A stretch of DNA of 64,000 bases from Ophioderma brevispina. Its lineage: Eukaryota; Echinodermata; Ophiuroidea; Amphilepidida; Ophiodermatidae. The stretch's first letter is position 1; every line of letters begins with the position of its first letter. The stretch spans positions 1 through 64,000 of the forward strand of contig JAMKCH010041237.1 of assembly GCA_023653785.1 (NCBI GenBank), read 5' to 3'. Shown here piece after piece: positions 11,051 through 23,530 of this stretch. A model generated the notes under the pieces. That model did no database searches, was not told the DNA's origin, and worked only from the letters and a program-made list of their open reading frames with translations. The translations under genes were made by a program, and so were the position numbers.

Positions 11051-12810
11051 GTGCTCGGAAGTAAAACCCCTGGGGCATACCACCTACATAAATCTGATGT
11101 TTTTATTATGGGACACAACCCGAGATAGCCCTCTGAGTAACCAATCAAAATAGTGCTTCTATATCTTTGTCAAACCATACCACCATTCCGACAGTGTCTC
11201 TGATTTTGCACATTAAGGGGCTATTACCTTCAAAGTGGCCCAATCAACATAGTGCTTAGATGGCTGATAGATCGACAAGTAGTGCCTGGTCACCTGTTAC
11301 TATGAGGAATATTTATTGCTGTTTTTCACATGAAGAATCATCGTTCTTGAAAGGAACATGTTAATTGCAAGATTCTAATTGCTATTTTAGTAAAAATCTA
11401 CACCTTGGAAAATATAGCTCAAAATCAATCTACTTAAAAGTCATTATCATCTCTAATATGTGACATGATTATCAAACACAGGATGAATGGGCCAGCATGG
11501 CATGTGAGTTCTACATACAATATCAAAAACACAGACCTTTTGCTTGCATTGCTTTTTGTTTATTGACTGAAGTGACCAGTGTGCTAACTGAAGTTATAGA
11601 ATTTACTTTCTAAAGTTCAAAATGAGAAAAAAAAGCCAATAAAAAAAGAATAAAAAAAATATAAAGGAATATAAAAGAAATGCCTGTCAAAATTTTCTTT
11701 ACCAATGGAACTTTACTTTAAAAAAGATCACAGTATGTTTTTAGCCATAGCTAGACTTATGTGTAAAAAACTAAATTTTGACAAAAATCACCCTTTGCCT
11801 CTATTGGTCATCTTCTCCATTTAGAAACCTTGGGGCCCAATACTGGCTGGTTTTGATATACCATGCACATATTTACATACCAATTATGCCAACAACAATA
11901 ACAAAACAACAGCACCGCTACCTTTTCTATACTGACTAAGACACAATTCAATTTCCAATCATTCTAATTCCTATCCCTCTCACATGTTTTTCTAATGCTA
12001 AATCACAATGGCGACTGCGAAAACCTATAATGTGCGACGTATGTGCTGGCAAATTCCTACGCGACAACCATATGGCTGCTCGACAAAGCCAGCGATCTAA
12101 TGTAAGCTTTGGTCCAAAGGTCCAGTCGCCGTTATGAATTTTACTCAACACCATTTCTTATTTTTCTGCCCTTTTCCGAGTCGTCTGCATCCCGATCGTC
12201 TTCGTGCAACTCGTCGTGCAACAACTGAAGGTGTTGCATCGGGAGCACATTGGGCCATGTCGTCGCAGGAATGTCAGGCTTTCTTCACGACAAAACGGCT
12301 GCCATTATTAATATAAACTGTAAAACAGGTCATTTTTTTTTCTATTTACTTGGGCAAAGATAATTTTTTCAAGTATTGTAATGTTTTGCTGCTGTAGTTG
12401 CTTCGCTACCTCTGCTGTTATGAACTAATTTACCAATCCTATGGCACATTTTTTGTTCTATTCTTTGAAAGCATTTCGCGGTAAGATCCCCTACACCCAC
12501 CTCCAATTTGCCAATCCCCCCAGTATGGGTGAGAACATGCAGACACTGGTTGTAATACTTTATAGACCCTTTCATAACATTTGACCTGACCTGAAGAATT
12601 TGGTACTTTGCTATTTCGACAAAATTAAACCAGTGCCTTTGGGCACTTTATACAAAATTGCTCATAAAATCAAAACACTGTCGGAAACAACATAATTTGG
12701 TATTATATTTTCTTGGGGTATCTGAGTGAACTATAAACAAAATGTAGGATAAAAGCACCTTAAACTATAATGGCTAAAGCACATACGTTATAGCATTTTA
12801 CATTCACCAC
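11051..12810. other. unrecognised stretch
   Basis: AT-rich, with an A-rich segment at 11,618-11,680. Two similar words (CCAATCAAAATAGTGCTT near 11,142 and CCAATCAACATAGTGCTT near 11,240) are about 100 bases apart. Nothing else recognised. Confidence 0.4.
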
Positions 12811-13050
12811 AAGATTAAACTATAAATTTTCTCTAGCGAAAAAAATATTTCTATATTACTATAGTAAGAGGATTAAACATTATATAATAGTAATGACTTA
12901 TTTTCTCTATATGAACTAGAAACTTTCCTATATACTATCCGGTACTGCAAGGATTAAACACATAATAGTAACAACCTTATTTTCTCGATGTGAAATAGAA
13001 TATTTCTATATTACTATATCAACTGGATTAAAACACTATATAATCAAAAA
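12811..13050. repeat. degenerate minisatellite (GATTAAAC units)
   Basis: The word GATTAAAC (last copy GATTAAAAC) recurs at about 12,813, 12,871, 12,952 and 13,026, giving units of about 58, 81 and 74 bases. Each unit also has TTATTTTCTC or AATTTTCTC and TTTCTATATTACTAT. Unit length varies, so this is an old, eroded array. Confidence 0.65.
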
Positions 13051-13971
13051 CATCCTTTATGAAATAAAATCCTCTTAAAATGATGACAGCAATTTTTTTC
13101 AACCTTAAATACAATAGACAACAGAGAAGTTGAATAAATTTCACTGGCATTTACATCTCCACATTGTACATTTTTTAAATGCAAACTCTAACACCACTCT
13201 AGTTACTCTCCTTCACATATAATAACAGCCAATGTAAAACTTGATACAATCATTTTGATCAGCCAGATGACATGCGGCTTGCATCGTGCTGAAATCAAAC
13301 ACCTGAATATACAGCTTGACAAGTGGATAGTATTCTCATTTAAAGAAAAAGAAAAAAAAAAGATTGTATTTAACCAGAAACAGCCCACACGTTCTGCTTA
13401 ACGGCGTGCATTACATTGAAAATTGATCTTAAGACACAAGTAATAAAAAAGTGGCAGTGCCATGCATGCCAGCATGGATGATACTAGTGTTTAACACAGT
13501 GAGGATGTATCCACCGCTGTATGATTGATGCGCGTGGCCGGCACTAGCGTCACTTGTAATCTGCGAGCCGAATGTGAATGGTCCTGTCCTTAGCGTACAC
13601 TTATCGTTCATCTGAGGTGGTAGTTATGGGAATCCTCGTTAGAATAGTTTAGAGGTAGAGCATTGAGGTTTCCAACCTATTTCCAAGGTGCACCATATAA
13701 GTGTAATCAACCCAAGTGTTTGTTATGGGTGCATTTTATACCTAGAGCCTAACCAATTATTTTAAGAATTCTATAGCATTAAGAAGGAAATAGACCTTTT
13801 TCTGTGGAAGAATCTTAACAGTGCCACATGAACTTTGACAAAAATTTGCAAATAGAAATCAAACGTGTTTGTTTTGCACAAGCCGATTTCTAAACTAGTG
13901 TGTCAAGGGTGAGGTGTTGTAACGTCACCTATCAACATTCAATGTTTTTGGCGTACCACTCTATAGTTAAC
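13051..13971. other. unrecognised stretch
   Basis: No gene or repeat recognised in about 0.9 kb. Confidence 0.4.
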
Positions 13972-14084
13972 TGTTGGGCCATTTTTTCACCTAGTGAACC
14001 TGATGAATTTTGCAGCCTTTAAGAGATTAAGTGTGTATGATGGTAAAATTCACCAGGGTCATGGTCCCAAAAATGGCCCAATCC
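13972..14084. repeat. 113-bp hairpin element
   Basis: Left arm TGTTGGGCCATTTTTTCAC..GGTGAA-like..GAATTTTGC pairs with the right arm GTAAAATTCACCAGGGTCAT..AAAAATGGCCCAATC over about 42 bases with several mismatches; about 25 bases lie between. It is followed by a C6 run. Probably a miniature TIR element. Confidence 0.65.
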
Positions 14085-17060
14085 CCCCGATTTAATAAAT
14101 GGTTATCCATCTATACTGTATACAATAAAAACTTTAACCCTTTTTCAGTAAATCTAAACATTTGCTTCGGAAAAACGGTATCTTTTTGGTGAATGGGGGC
14201 ACTCTTCTATTGGTCTGATCAAATTAAGTTAACAGATTTGACTGCACATTGACAATCCATTGAAAACAAACATGGCCATAACCTTAATCAACTATGTTAT
14301 AACTTGGTTTCTGTGATTCTGTGGTTTGTTTTACATAATCACTCTAAGACCAAAAAAAAAAAGAAGTTTTGTCCTCTGGACCACACAGCTTTTTTAGTTT
14401 TTTTCCCTCTCTTTTCTTCTGAATCACACAGGGCCATGTCTGATGGATGACATCGTACACTATTGGCGGCCACTACGGCACACACAACTGTCTCTCTCTA
14501 TACATCCCGTGGGCATACAGCACAACGCAGCGCAGTGTCTTTCGAAAAAGGAAAACAAAAACAGTATTTTTGATCTTGGTTTTAATTTCTTAAAAAATAA
14601 TCATGATTTACATTGCGAATCACAGAGAATGGCACGAAGTACGAGTCAGGATTGGGCCTTGCCCTATGCTCCGAAAGTGCATTGCACAGAATTTGGCCAT
14701 GTCCTCTTGTGAGTGAAGCAGCGTAAAATGATTTTTTCCAGGTCAATCGAGCTCTTTATCTTCATGCAGACCTGTTCTCACCAGTTGCGTGATGAGTGGT
14801 GGGAGACCTGGTTGTCACACCCGATTGTGTTCAAAATTTTGGTACAGAGGCAGGCAGAGCATGTAAAAAAAATCAAAAACTTAAAAAATACAAATTTTCC
14901 TAAAAAAAAGTGTGACACTTTGCCTTTTTGTCAAAGGTCCAGAGTCAAACTTTTTTTTTTTTGGCCTAAAGCCAATATATGGCCACACCCAAATTCTAAT
15001 CTAAACCATTACTTACTATATGTACACTTAGCTGAAGGTCTAACATTAAATGGACACAAGGAGGGTTCTGAAGATATAATTCTGGAATTTGAACTTGATT
15101 GGTTGAAGAACACCTATCACAACAATGTTTTTTTTAAAAATTTATTGGACAACAAGTGAAAAAAACCCAACTAAAAGTTATGAACACAATTGGCTCTATA
15201 GAGAAACATGCCTTGATTTTCTTGTCAACTGCATTTGCATTTTCCACCTTCTGGTACTCAAACAATGATTTATGGCTGCAATATATTCTCAAAAACATCT
15301 CCCATTTCCCAGAAATTTGACTAGTTTTCACTTTACCACCCCATATCCTTAAGGTTTTTTAAGCACAGCACTTGCAAAATGTTAAAAACCTGCAAATAAT
15401 GAATCCCCGCACCTAAAGTAGGCATATAAAAGAGCAATTGCCAGAATGTGCCTCTATCACGGTATTTTTTTTTTTCTCTCAAAAATACCTGCACAGTGAA
15501 TGTACTGACTCACTCAACGAAGATACATATAGAGGTAAACCGACTCATTTATAATGAAATACATCCCCTCGCCAGAACTTGCCCTCTATTTTTGTTTTTC
15601 ACCACGGTCAACGTTTGAACTTACCACTCTAAAACCCTTTGTCTGTCAGACTGGTGAAGCATCCCAACATGGAGTATTAAGTTTATTGACAAAATTTTGT
15701 GAACTCGAATTCAGTTTACGACATTTCCTTTGCGTCTTTGGCCTGATGGCATGGCATAACGGCGTTCTCTTTTGCAATCAATCGCTTCGGAATAAAAAAA
15801 TTCCCATTCGGTAGCGCAATGGCATCCGATAGCATGATGCTTTTTGCGTGTCCTTCCCATTCATATCCACCATTTTTGAAATTTGAAAAATTTGGTGCGG
15901 TACTGCACTAACAACGGTGAAAGGTATTAAGTACGAGTTTTTTAATTGTTTTAATCTTTGCTACAAGTGAGACATTAAATTTGACTATCTTTTTTTCAGA
16001 TTTATATTTTCTCTTGAACTCTTTATAATGTTATCCTTTTATTTTGTTGGGGCAATCCCGTTCGCAGGGTGTTGGCCACCCCCCCCCCAAATTCCACAAA
16101 GAGTGAAAAAGGTCCACTTTGCTGAATTTTTTGATAAAAATTCCAAAATTTTACACAAACGTCCCTAAAATGACCATTTTAGGGGTTTAGATCACTTTTT
16201 ATTACAAAAAAGGTCCATTTTTCAAAATAGGTCCACTTTTTTCAAAGTCCCGCACCCCCTCCCACCTCTCCCCCCAAAAAAAATGCAATTCTAAAATTAG
16301 TAAGGGTGCAATATAATAACAATTTTATTAAATATGGAATTATTTCCCATAGGATTCTACATTCATGATTCTATTTATGAGATTAAAATATGGATTAATA
16401 TGCATAGCAGATTTAAACTGCAAAGGAGGTAAGTATTATATCTAATAAAATCAAATTTCAATTTTCCAGAAATAAAAATCTATAAAGTACATTCCTCACA
16501 AGATATCCAGTTTTGTCTTCAATGCCAACCCCCCCCCTACTTCTTTCAATTTCTATTCCCCCTGTATTTACTAAGACACTATTAACAAAATATATATTTC
16601 TGTTCCGTTCCTCTTGGGACAAGACCAAAATCAAGAGGGCACGATAGTTCAACATTCTACCCACAAATTGATATTTACGTTAAATTTCATACATACGGTT
16701 CACAGCAGGTGGTAGTCAATGCAAATTTAGTCTGCCTAATGAAGAGTCAAAGATTCATAATTTTAAGAGCATACCATTGGGAGTAGCGGTTGACAGAATA
16801 TAACATGTATACATGATATTACACGCACCCAGAGCCATTGTTCTGGCAAAACTTTTGGAGAATAAAGAAAAGTAACATATATATGAAAAATAAATACAGT
16901 AATAAAAATAATAAAGGAAATAAAAGAAAAACATCCGCCTCATAAAAAAATACTAGCTAACTCACGTATTAATAATATACATAATAAAAAAATAAATATA
17001 AAAAAATAATCACTATTTTTTATTTAAATTGCCAAATGGGTGACTGTTTTTTTGCAGAGG
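14085..17060. other. long unrecognised stretch
   Basis: About 3 kb with no recognised gene. A 148-codon open frame at 14,713-15,159 is lysine/asparagine-rich, contains homopolymer-encoded runs and matches no family I know. C10 at about 16,079 starts a segment with repeated GGTCCA(C/T)TTTT words to 16,260. Sequence from 16,860 to 17,035 is extremely AT-rich. Confidence 0.4.
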
Positions 17061-17090
17061 TTTTTTTTTTTTTTTTTTTTAAAAAAAAAA
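17061..17090. repeat. T20 then A10 tract beside the candidate exon
   Basis: Twenty T followed by ten A on the plus strand. Read on the minus strand it is T10 then A20 and lies 12 bases past an AATAAA hexamer, so it could be a retrotransposed poly(A) tail or just a genomic homopolymer. Confidence 0.6.
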
Positions 17091-17103
17091 TTCAGCGTTC
17101 CCT

Positions 17104-17439
17104 TTATTTATCCATAATCATCTGCTCTGACCAGTTGGACTGCAGGCTAAAATGAACCATTTGACCTCCGGATGAATGTGATGTCCCAGAGGACTTCATT
17201 TTTATGCTTTTTAGATTCACCTGATAATCAATTTGGGCAAAGCTATCTTCTTTCAAAGTGCCGCCAAAATATGTCTGTAGTATTTGCTCTGTGTCAAGCA
17301 GATGATAGCATAAACATGGGAACGTTTCGTAAAACTTGATGGCTGATTTTATCCTCATGAGACCCATGCAAACATTTAAACCATTTGCCGCAACTGACTC
17401 AGGGAGAACTTTAGGCTCCAACCCATTTAGCTGTTTCAC
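17104..17439 (-). CDS. possible terminal exon or retrocopy, unidentified protein
   Basis: This 112-codon open frame on the minus strand has balanced, non-repetitive composition (for example NGLEPKVLPESVAANGL and QMVHFSLQSNWSEQ), unlike the low-complexity frames elsewhere. Its stop codon overlaps an AATAAA hexamer at 17,103-17,108, followed by an A20 run on that strand, as in a last coding exon with a very short 3' end or in a processed retrocopy. The first codon is GTG, so translation would not begin here; the frame is interrupted upstream by TGA at 17,467-17,469. A possible acceptor (TTTGCAG) lies at 17,517. I do not recognise the protein. It may be a gene fragment, a retropseudogene or chance. 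Confidence 0.35.
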   Translation of the reverse strand: MKQLNGLEPKVLPESVAANGLNVCMGLMRIKSAIKFYETFPCLCYHLLDTEQILQTYFGGTLKEDSFAQIDYQVNLKSIKMKSSGTSHSSGGQMVHFSLQSNWSEQMIMDK

Positions 17440-17784
17440 GACAAGTCTTCGAATCGGAACATAAACTCAATGGTCAACTTTGAAATGTGAATCATTGAAC
17501 TTAAATGAAAGACGTTCTGCAAAGTTTTAGGCACTTTACAATTTAATTTACTGCCATTTTCAACCCGTAAGCAAATTATAGCAAATTTCAAACTACATCA
17601 CTGAAAATCCCCAGGCATTGCATCTTTAAAAGGAGTTCCCCAAATCAAATGCGGTTCATTTTGCAACCCATAATAGAATTCATTGCTCTGGAGCACTAAG
17701 TCAAACATTTGGGCAAATAGATGAGCAAAATTTAGAATAATCAATGGAAATCTAAGGTATTGCTATTTAAAACAAAATTATAAC
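17440..17784. other. unrecognised stretch
   Basis: Contains the possible splice acceptor near 17,517 but no further exon that I can support. Confidence 0.35.
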
Positions 17785-18680
17785 CAATTTCACCTCCCTC
17801 CACCATCGAACAAATAATCTTTCATTTGACACCATAATACCACCAGTATTTATTTGCTCCAGAGACTCCAATATGTAAAATATTTTAATAATTTCCAAAC
17901 TTATAACTTTAAAATTCGTAAGATTGTTATTTAAGTATATAATTTTCAAAAAACAGGTTTCCCATCCTACCACCCGACTCCATTTTACAGATTCCAATCA
18001 TATATTTCCTCAGGTTCCTCACAATTGCACATCTCTCAGCCCATTTCAAAATTTTATGTGGCATAACAGTTCAAAATGCATTGCGATTGTAACCCAATGT
18101 ACCTTCAACAATTCCACCCTATAAGATACATTGTTTCAAGATCCTAGGTAGTTATCCCGAGATTCTAAAAGCTCACAAATTTTGATCAGATTTCAAAATA
18201 TCTGAAATCTAACACATTGCTATTATAACCAAATTTATCCTTAAAACTCCTTATTTCCCCTTACTATAATCCATTTTCTTTTCTGGGACTGTAATTCTCC
18301 ATGATACCTTAGCTCTAGAGACACTTAAATTCCCCAAATGTTTTTGTAACACAAGGTACAATCCTTACTGAATTCCTTCTAATGGAATTGATACACCTTA
18401 TCTTCGCAGATCCAACCTACAAGACTCCCGGACTATTGGGTTATGCTATTAGCCCGATACCGTAACATCTGTCTGCGTTTAGTACTGTCCTATAATCGCG
18501 GTCTTGAATTTCTGTCAATGATACAATTCTGTTGTGCGTCGGTATCATTTTCATGTTGTGCCCTTATCATTTGCGGATTTCTAATCCCAACTCTGAGTGT
18601 ATCCGTAACTAGTTTGGCAGATTTGTGTGAAGAATTTGTGGTGGACTCTTCATCATCAGCTGCATTGGAAAGCTGTTGAT
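17785..18680. repeat. ~0.9 kb tandem duplication, copy 1
   Basis: Aligns end to end with 18,681-19,578, offset about 900 bases. Landmark pairs: CTCCAATATGTAAA / CTCCAATATGCAAA, TTTCCTCAGG in both, AGCTCTAGAGACACTTAAAT at 18,311 and 19,211, CACAAGGTACAATCCTTA, TGGAATTGATACAC, TAGCCCGATACCGTAA. Copies differ by many single-base indels and substitutions. A minus-strand frame at 18,490-18,714 is open only in this copy. Confidence 0.85.
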
Positions 18681-19578
18681 TTTCATCAAACCCCCCCCCC
18701 CCCCAATGAATCAAATATTTTCATTGTGAGACCATAATTACCAATCATTTATTTACTCTGGATACTCCAATATGCAAATATTTTTTGACTAATTTCAAAA
18801 TATAACTTTAAAAACTCAAGCATTGTTATCTTAAGTCATAATTTTCAAAACAGTGTTTTCCATCCTCCCCATTGACTTCCTTTACAGATTCAATATCTAT
18901 TTCCTCAGGAGTTCCTCCAAAATTTGCACATTTTCGCCATTTGCAAAATTTATTGACACCACATGTTCAAAAAGGCATGCTATTTTAACCCAATTTACCT
19001 TTCAACATTCCACCCCCCAAACATAACATTTTGTTTCAAGATCTTATTATCCAGAGATTGCTAAAGCTCACAAAATTGTTTGATTAGATTTCAAAATTAT
19101 CTGACATCTAACACATTGCTATTATAACCAAATTTATCATTAAAACCCTATTTCCCCTTACAAAAATCCATTTTCTGTTTCTGGTGGACTGTAAATCTAC
19201 ATGATAAATTAGCTCTAGAGACACTTAAATTCTCCAAATGTTTTGGTAACACAAGGTACAATCCTTAATGAATTCCTTCAAATGGAATTGATACACATTA
19301 TCTTCGCAGATCCCACCTCAAGACTCCCCGGCTATTGGTTTATGATATAGCCCGATACCGTAAAATTGTCTGGCGTTTAGTTACATGTCCTATCATCGAA
19401 TCTTGAATTCTGTCTCAATGATACACATCTAGTGGTGTGGCGGTAGCATTTCAGTTGGCCCTCTCATTGCATTTTCATAGCCACTCTCGAGTGGATCCGT
19501 AACCAGTTGGCAGATCTGTGAAGCTTTTACAGTATTTGTGGACTCTCATCATCAGCGTTATAAAGCTGTTATTTCAAT
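18681..19578. repeat. ~0.9 kb tandem duplication, copy 2
   Basis: Second unit of the duplication. It starts at a C14 tract (18,691-18,704) that corresponds to a CCTCCCTCCACC segment in copy 1. The frame that is open in copy 1 is interrupted here by frameshifts, which argues against protein constraint. Confidence 0.85.
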
Positions 19579-19879
19579 GGTTACAGGCCCCTTACTCTCA
19601 AAGCTTCTGTCTCATCAAAGGGTAGGGTTCCTGGTCCCGTCATTCGCCAAACTTTCGGTTAGGGCACTCAGGTTCCGCACAAACTTGTGAATAAAGGCCC
19701 TTCTCGCAATCAATTTACAAGGGTTTTTTTGTCACAAATCTCAAATGGATTGTTAATTTGCAAAGTTCACACCCTTTGAGAAAGGTCTTCATAGGTGGAA
19801 AACACTGTATAATAAATTTTACAAACAGTTTCTAGCATATATTGACACGGCTTTCATTATGATGGATGGGGGGATTTAA

Positions 19880-20195
19880 AGTAATAATAACACATTTTTT
19901 TGAAGAGTACCCCAATTTTCAAATTTTGAGATTTTGCAGGTATTGGGTAATGGTATAATAAACTATACCTGCAAAACGGTTTAATATCAACAGTGTGTTT
20001 TGTCATAAAAGAATGATTTTGTAATTAGATTGGGGATCCCAGATTTTAATTCTTTGTTGACGACATAGACATTTCGAGCTAACCATTCACAGTAGAGGTA
20101 ATAGGCCAGTTACTAATGCAACTGTGCAAAAATCTCAAAAGTTTTAAAAATTTGAAATGGGGGCACTCTTCAAAAGTCCTTTTAATATAATGGCT
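19880..20195 (+). mobile_element. TTAA-type element T2, short copy
   Basis: Left flank TTAA (19,876-19,879); right flank reads TTGA, presumably a mutated TTAA. Inner TIRs TGAAGAGTACCCC..CAATTTTCAAATTTT / AAATTTGAAATGGGGGCACTCTTCA are long. It aligns with 31,440-31,971: GATTTTGTAATTAGA, GGGATCCCAGATT, TTTCGAGCTAACCATTC, AATGCAACTGTG.AAAAATCTC. It lacks about 200 bases present in the other copy. Non-coding. Confidence 0.75.
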
Positions 20196-20563
20196 TTGAT
20201 GTACCTCCTATTTCCTTCATACCAATACCTTTTGTCTTTACTGACCGTGATTTTACCATATTCATGTTTGTTTGGAAAGGGCAGTAAATAAAGAAGGAAC
20301 GCCAAAACAAGGGGGTCTATTTAGGCAAAAAAACAACATGGAGTTCACAGGTAAAAGGGGTTTTTTCTACACCAAAAAAAGGAATGGTGTTTTCAATCCA
20401 AGGGGCACCAGCATGGGTACCCGAAGGTTGGCGAGTAACATTAAGGGTTCTATTTATGGTTATGGGCAAGGCTCGATATAAATGGGATGACTACCGGAGA
20501 CTTGTGATTTAAGGTCCTGTATTTGTTCCATTAAAATCCATACTACTCCAGTGGAAGACTTAG
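20196..20563. other. unrecognised stretch
   Basis: A 70-codon open frame (20,272-20,481) with no recognised domain; nothing else. Confidence 0.35.
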
Positions 20564-21235
20564 GTCTGTATGCACAATAGAGTTAGACCAGGTCTAACTT
20601 TAGACCAATCTAAGTGATAGTCAGGTCAGGTTTCTTTGAGGGTCCTGCTACTGGTATCCTGGTAACCAGTGCTACCTGTCCCAAGGCCGAGTTGTCGGCA
20701 GCTAAACCGTCACCCCCATCGGGTTTCTAAGGAAATCTGATGAGGTGGGTAGCTGGTTACCCTGGTAGAACTAAAAAGATCTACCTACAAGGGTGTCAGC
20801 TCTGGAGAGCTAATGGCGGCCATCCAGCACATGCTGCCTTGCATGGTGGGCGAGATTGCCCAAAGGCTAGGCCCACCATCGAAAACTGTGGATTGACGTC
20901 AGGAAGGGCATCCGGTCAATTATCTTTTGCTCCAATAAATCCTCACAGCAGTATTGCCGAGTGCGAGGTGAATCCGGCCACCCCCGTTTAGTGGGGACAA
21001 AACTGGATTTAAAACTTCGGTTTAACTAAGTGTAATTTAGTCCCACCAGAAGAGACACTTTCCTTTGCACTGACATGAGGTATTTTGTATTATTTTGAAA
21101 TTTGCATTTTAGTCTTGGTAATTTGTTAGTTACTCCATGAAGAAAATGTGAATAACTGTCAATTTTTGTCAAAACTAATTGTGACTTAGACCAGGTCTAA
21201 CTTTAAACCTGGTCTAACTTTTTGTGCATACAGAC
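20564..21235. mobile_element. TIR element with LINE/SINE-like interior
   Basis: The left end GTCTGTATGCACAA and the nearby AGTTAGACCAGGTCTAAC are inverted at the right end (GGTCTAACTTTTTGTGCATACAGAC region). The interior 20,640-20,990 is GC-richer and has GTCAGGAAGGGCATCCGG, a motif I recall from 3' regions of some invertebrate non-LTR elements; that assignment is from memory and uncertain. AGACCAGGTCTAACTTTA also recurs just inside both ends. Confidence 0.65.
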
Positions 21236-21248
21236 ATTAAAGTCGTCG

Positions 21249-21250
<2 letters not shown>

Positions 21251-21341
<91 letters not shown>
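21251..21341. repeat. poly-T tract, 91 bases, followed by C9
   Basis: An uninterrupted run of T, then nine C. It explains long lysine or phenylalanine frames on the two strands. It could be the tail of a minus-strand retroelement; no recognisable body lies to its right, while the TIR element ends 15 bases to its left. Confidence 0.95.
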
Positions 21342-21354
21342 CCCCCCCCCTCCC

Positions 21355-21935
21355 AAGTTTGTTTCCAGTAGGCTGCATGCACTTTAAATTTGGAGCTCAT
21401 TTATTTTTTAGACAAATAAATGCTCCCAAATCGATATTTTTTTATAAACTAATACTTTACAGTAAAATATGGTGTGCAACTGTTTTGACTTGCCATTTGG
21501 TGTGATTTGAGGTATTACTGGGGAAATTTCCTCTCAAAAATTTGTAAATATTCATTTTGCATTTGGTTTAGGCTACCTATTGGAAACACTTTTTGGCATT
21601 ATTCAATCCTCCTTACATGACTCTAGAAGATCACACATGACCACATGGCTTGGGTCAATTTAAACAATCTTGTGTATTTGTGTGTAACATTGCACTATAG
21701 GGAGAAGATTCTGAAATCAGCTTCTGTTTGTGTTCAAAGCAAAGTTGTTAAAGGTGGGGTAACCCGATGGACAACCCGATCGACCACCTCATCCCCACTT
21801 TACATCACTGAAATTAAGATTTTGGTATCGGAAGACATCTTTTTTGTGGCCACCAGCTAATAGCTGCAGGACCACTTAGCAATACTTTGTGCATGTGATG
21901 TGTGTGTGTGTCACTAATTTGTTACATTTTTTATG
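21355..21935. other. unrecognised stretch
   Basis: No gene or repeat recognised; a short TG run at 21,898-21,912. Confidence 0.4.
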
Positions 21936-22195
21936 TCATAGGTGCACCAGGGGATCCCTCAGTTGCTGATGAGGTCAAAGTCATGTGCCAAGTTCAAAGG
22001 CCTGTGAGGTTAATTTGAAAAATGGGCTAAAAAGATAATGACCTCATTGAAAAGTTTAAGTTCAAACTTGAGTCATAGTGCATATGGAATCCCTCAGTTG
22101 TTTGATGCGATCAAAGGTCCATGCCAGGTCAAAGGTAATGTGAAGGTCAAGTTTTAAGATAGCCTGGGTGGCCCACAGCTTATAATCTTCGAAAG
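21936..22195 (-). repeat. TGACC-rich dispersed repeat, reverse copy
   Basis: On the minus strand it reads like 2652-2920: GCTTATAATC/AAGAATATAAGCTGTGGGC at its start, then two units containing a TGAGGGAT.CC..GTGCAC(C)TATGAC block and TGACCT words. The plus strand has GTCATAGGTGCACCAGGGGATCCCTCA and GAGTCATAGTGCATATGGAATCCCTCA as two unit junctions, about 130 bases apart. Confidence 0.75.
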
Positions 22196-23520
22196 CCTAG
22201 AACCTCAAATTCTAGTTTTTTATTACTCCAGTGAAATTTAAGGTCCAGGAAATGGTTCCTTGTGATGTTACAAAAAAAAGTTCCCAAATGTGGTTTGACA
22301 CACCAACTCATTGCACTTCCCAATGGGCCAATTGGGACACATCATTGCCGTCTAATATCCAAACAACCTGGAGCAATTTACTCTAAAATTTGTAACAGAT
22401 GTTTTTGGTGATATGCTTTCATGTGAGGGAGAACTTCATTTTATAAATTGGGCCATGATTGGGTTACCACTTTAAAGTCTCAGCATAAATAGAGAGCCAT
22501 TAAAAGGTTTTTGACAATGGGATTCACCCGGTAATAACATGAGAAACAGATGTCAGTCCAGCACCCCACTGCACATGATGGTGTGTTTTTCTAGGTGTAC
22601 CCTAAAACTGAGAGAATGTTGAGATCTGGGTTGAAAATCAATGGTTTGCTATCAATATTAAGTATAAAATCTGTAGAATCCAAAAAAAAGTTGATATTGT
22701 CTATATTTTGCTCTGACAAAACCAATTTTAACCGTATTCTTACATCTTACACCTGACTGAAAGTGCCCTGACCTCCAGGTCCGTGCATGCTAGTCTTCAC
22801 GGTCTAGTAGCTCTAAAAATTTGGGGATAACTCCCCTAATTCATGACTGATCGGGTAGATGACATGATGATCTTCAAGTCAGAATGTTACTTTAATGTCT
22901 GAGATGTTCCATTGAAAGAAAGACTTTTCATCTCGCCCATTTTGTAAGCAGTAACAAATAGGACTCGCATTGACCGGAGTGTAAACCATGGTTGGAGCTT
23001 CAGCTATTGTGATTTGACCTAGAAACAAATATACAGGTATCCCTGACATATGCAACTACTACCCCCACTTTGATTTACCGTAAATGTAAACACATGGCAA
23101 AAGGTCACTTTTGTCTATCTATTGTCAAACAAACTGTAGTAAAGGTTGCAGACCTCTTACATAAAAACTATGATTACATGCTCCTATCCAGCAAATTTCA
23201 CGACAATGTAGAAATAAAATGCAAACCTAAACAGATAAGGCCCATATCCCCAAAGGATTCTAACAAGATTTTAAGCCAGACAAGTTTAAATTTTAAGGAA
23301 GCCAACATTTGGATTACAGTTTCCTCTGGAGTGCTTTGTTAATTGTGGAATGGAATAGTCTGGCCAGATTTATTTCAGTTAGAGCTAAGGAGCATGTACA
23401 TAATCTTGTCTATCTTGGTCTATCTTGCAAGTATTGAGCATGTCAAAATATGAAAACAAAAACCATATCAACTCAATGAATGTTTATGGCCTAAAGTGGG
23501 TATTTTAGTATGTTTTTGTT
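22196..23520. other. unrecognised stretch
   Basis: About 1.3 kb without a recognised gene, RNA or repeat. Open frames are below 100 codons and unremarkable. Confidence 0.4.
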
Positions 23521-23530
23521 TGGTTTTGTT

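Noticed and set aside
12811..13050. CRISPR-like array
   Set aside because: Repeat words are short, degenerate and unevenly spaced, and the window is eukaryotic.
14713..15159. 148-codon open frame
   Set aside because: Homopolymer-driven Lys/Phe runs, no motif, no splice or promoter context that I can support.
21203..21505. Lysine-rich and phenylalanine-rich frames
   Set aside because: Produced by the 91-base T tract.
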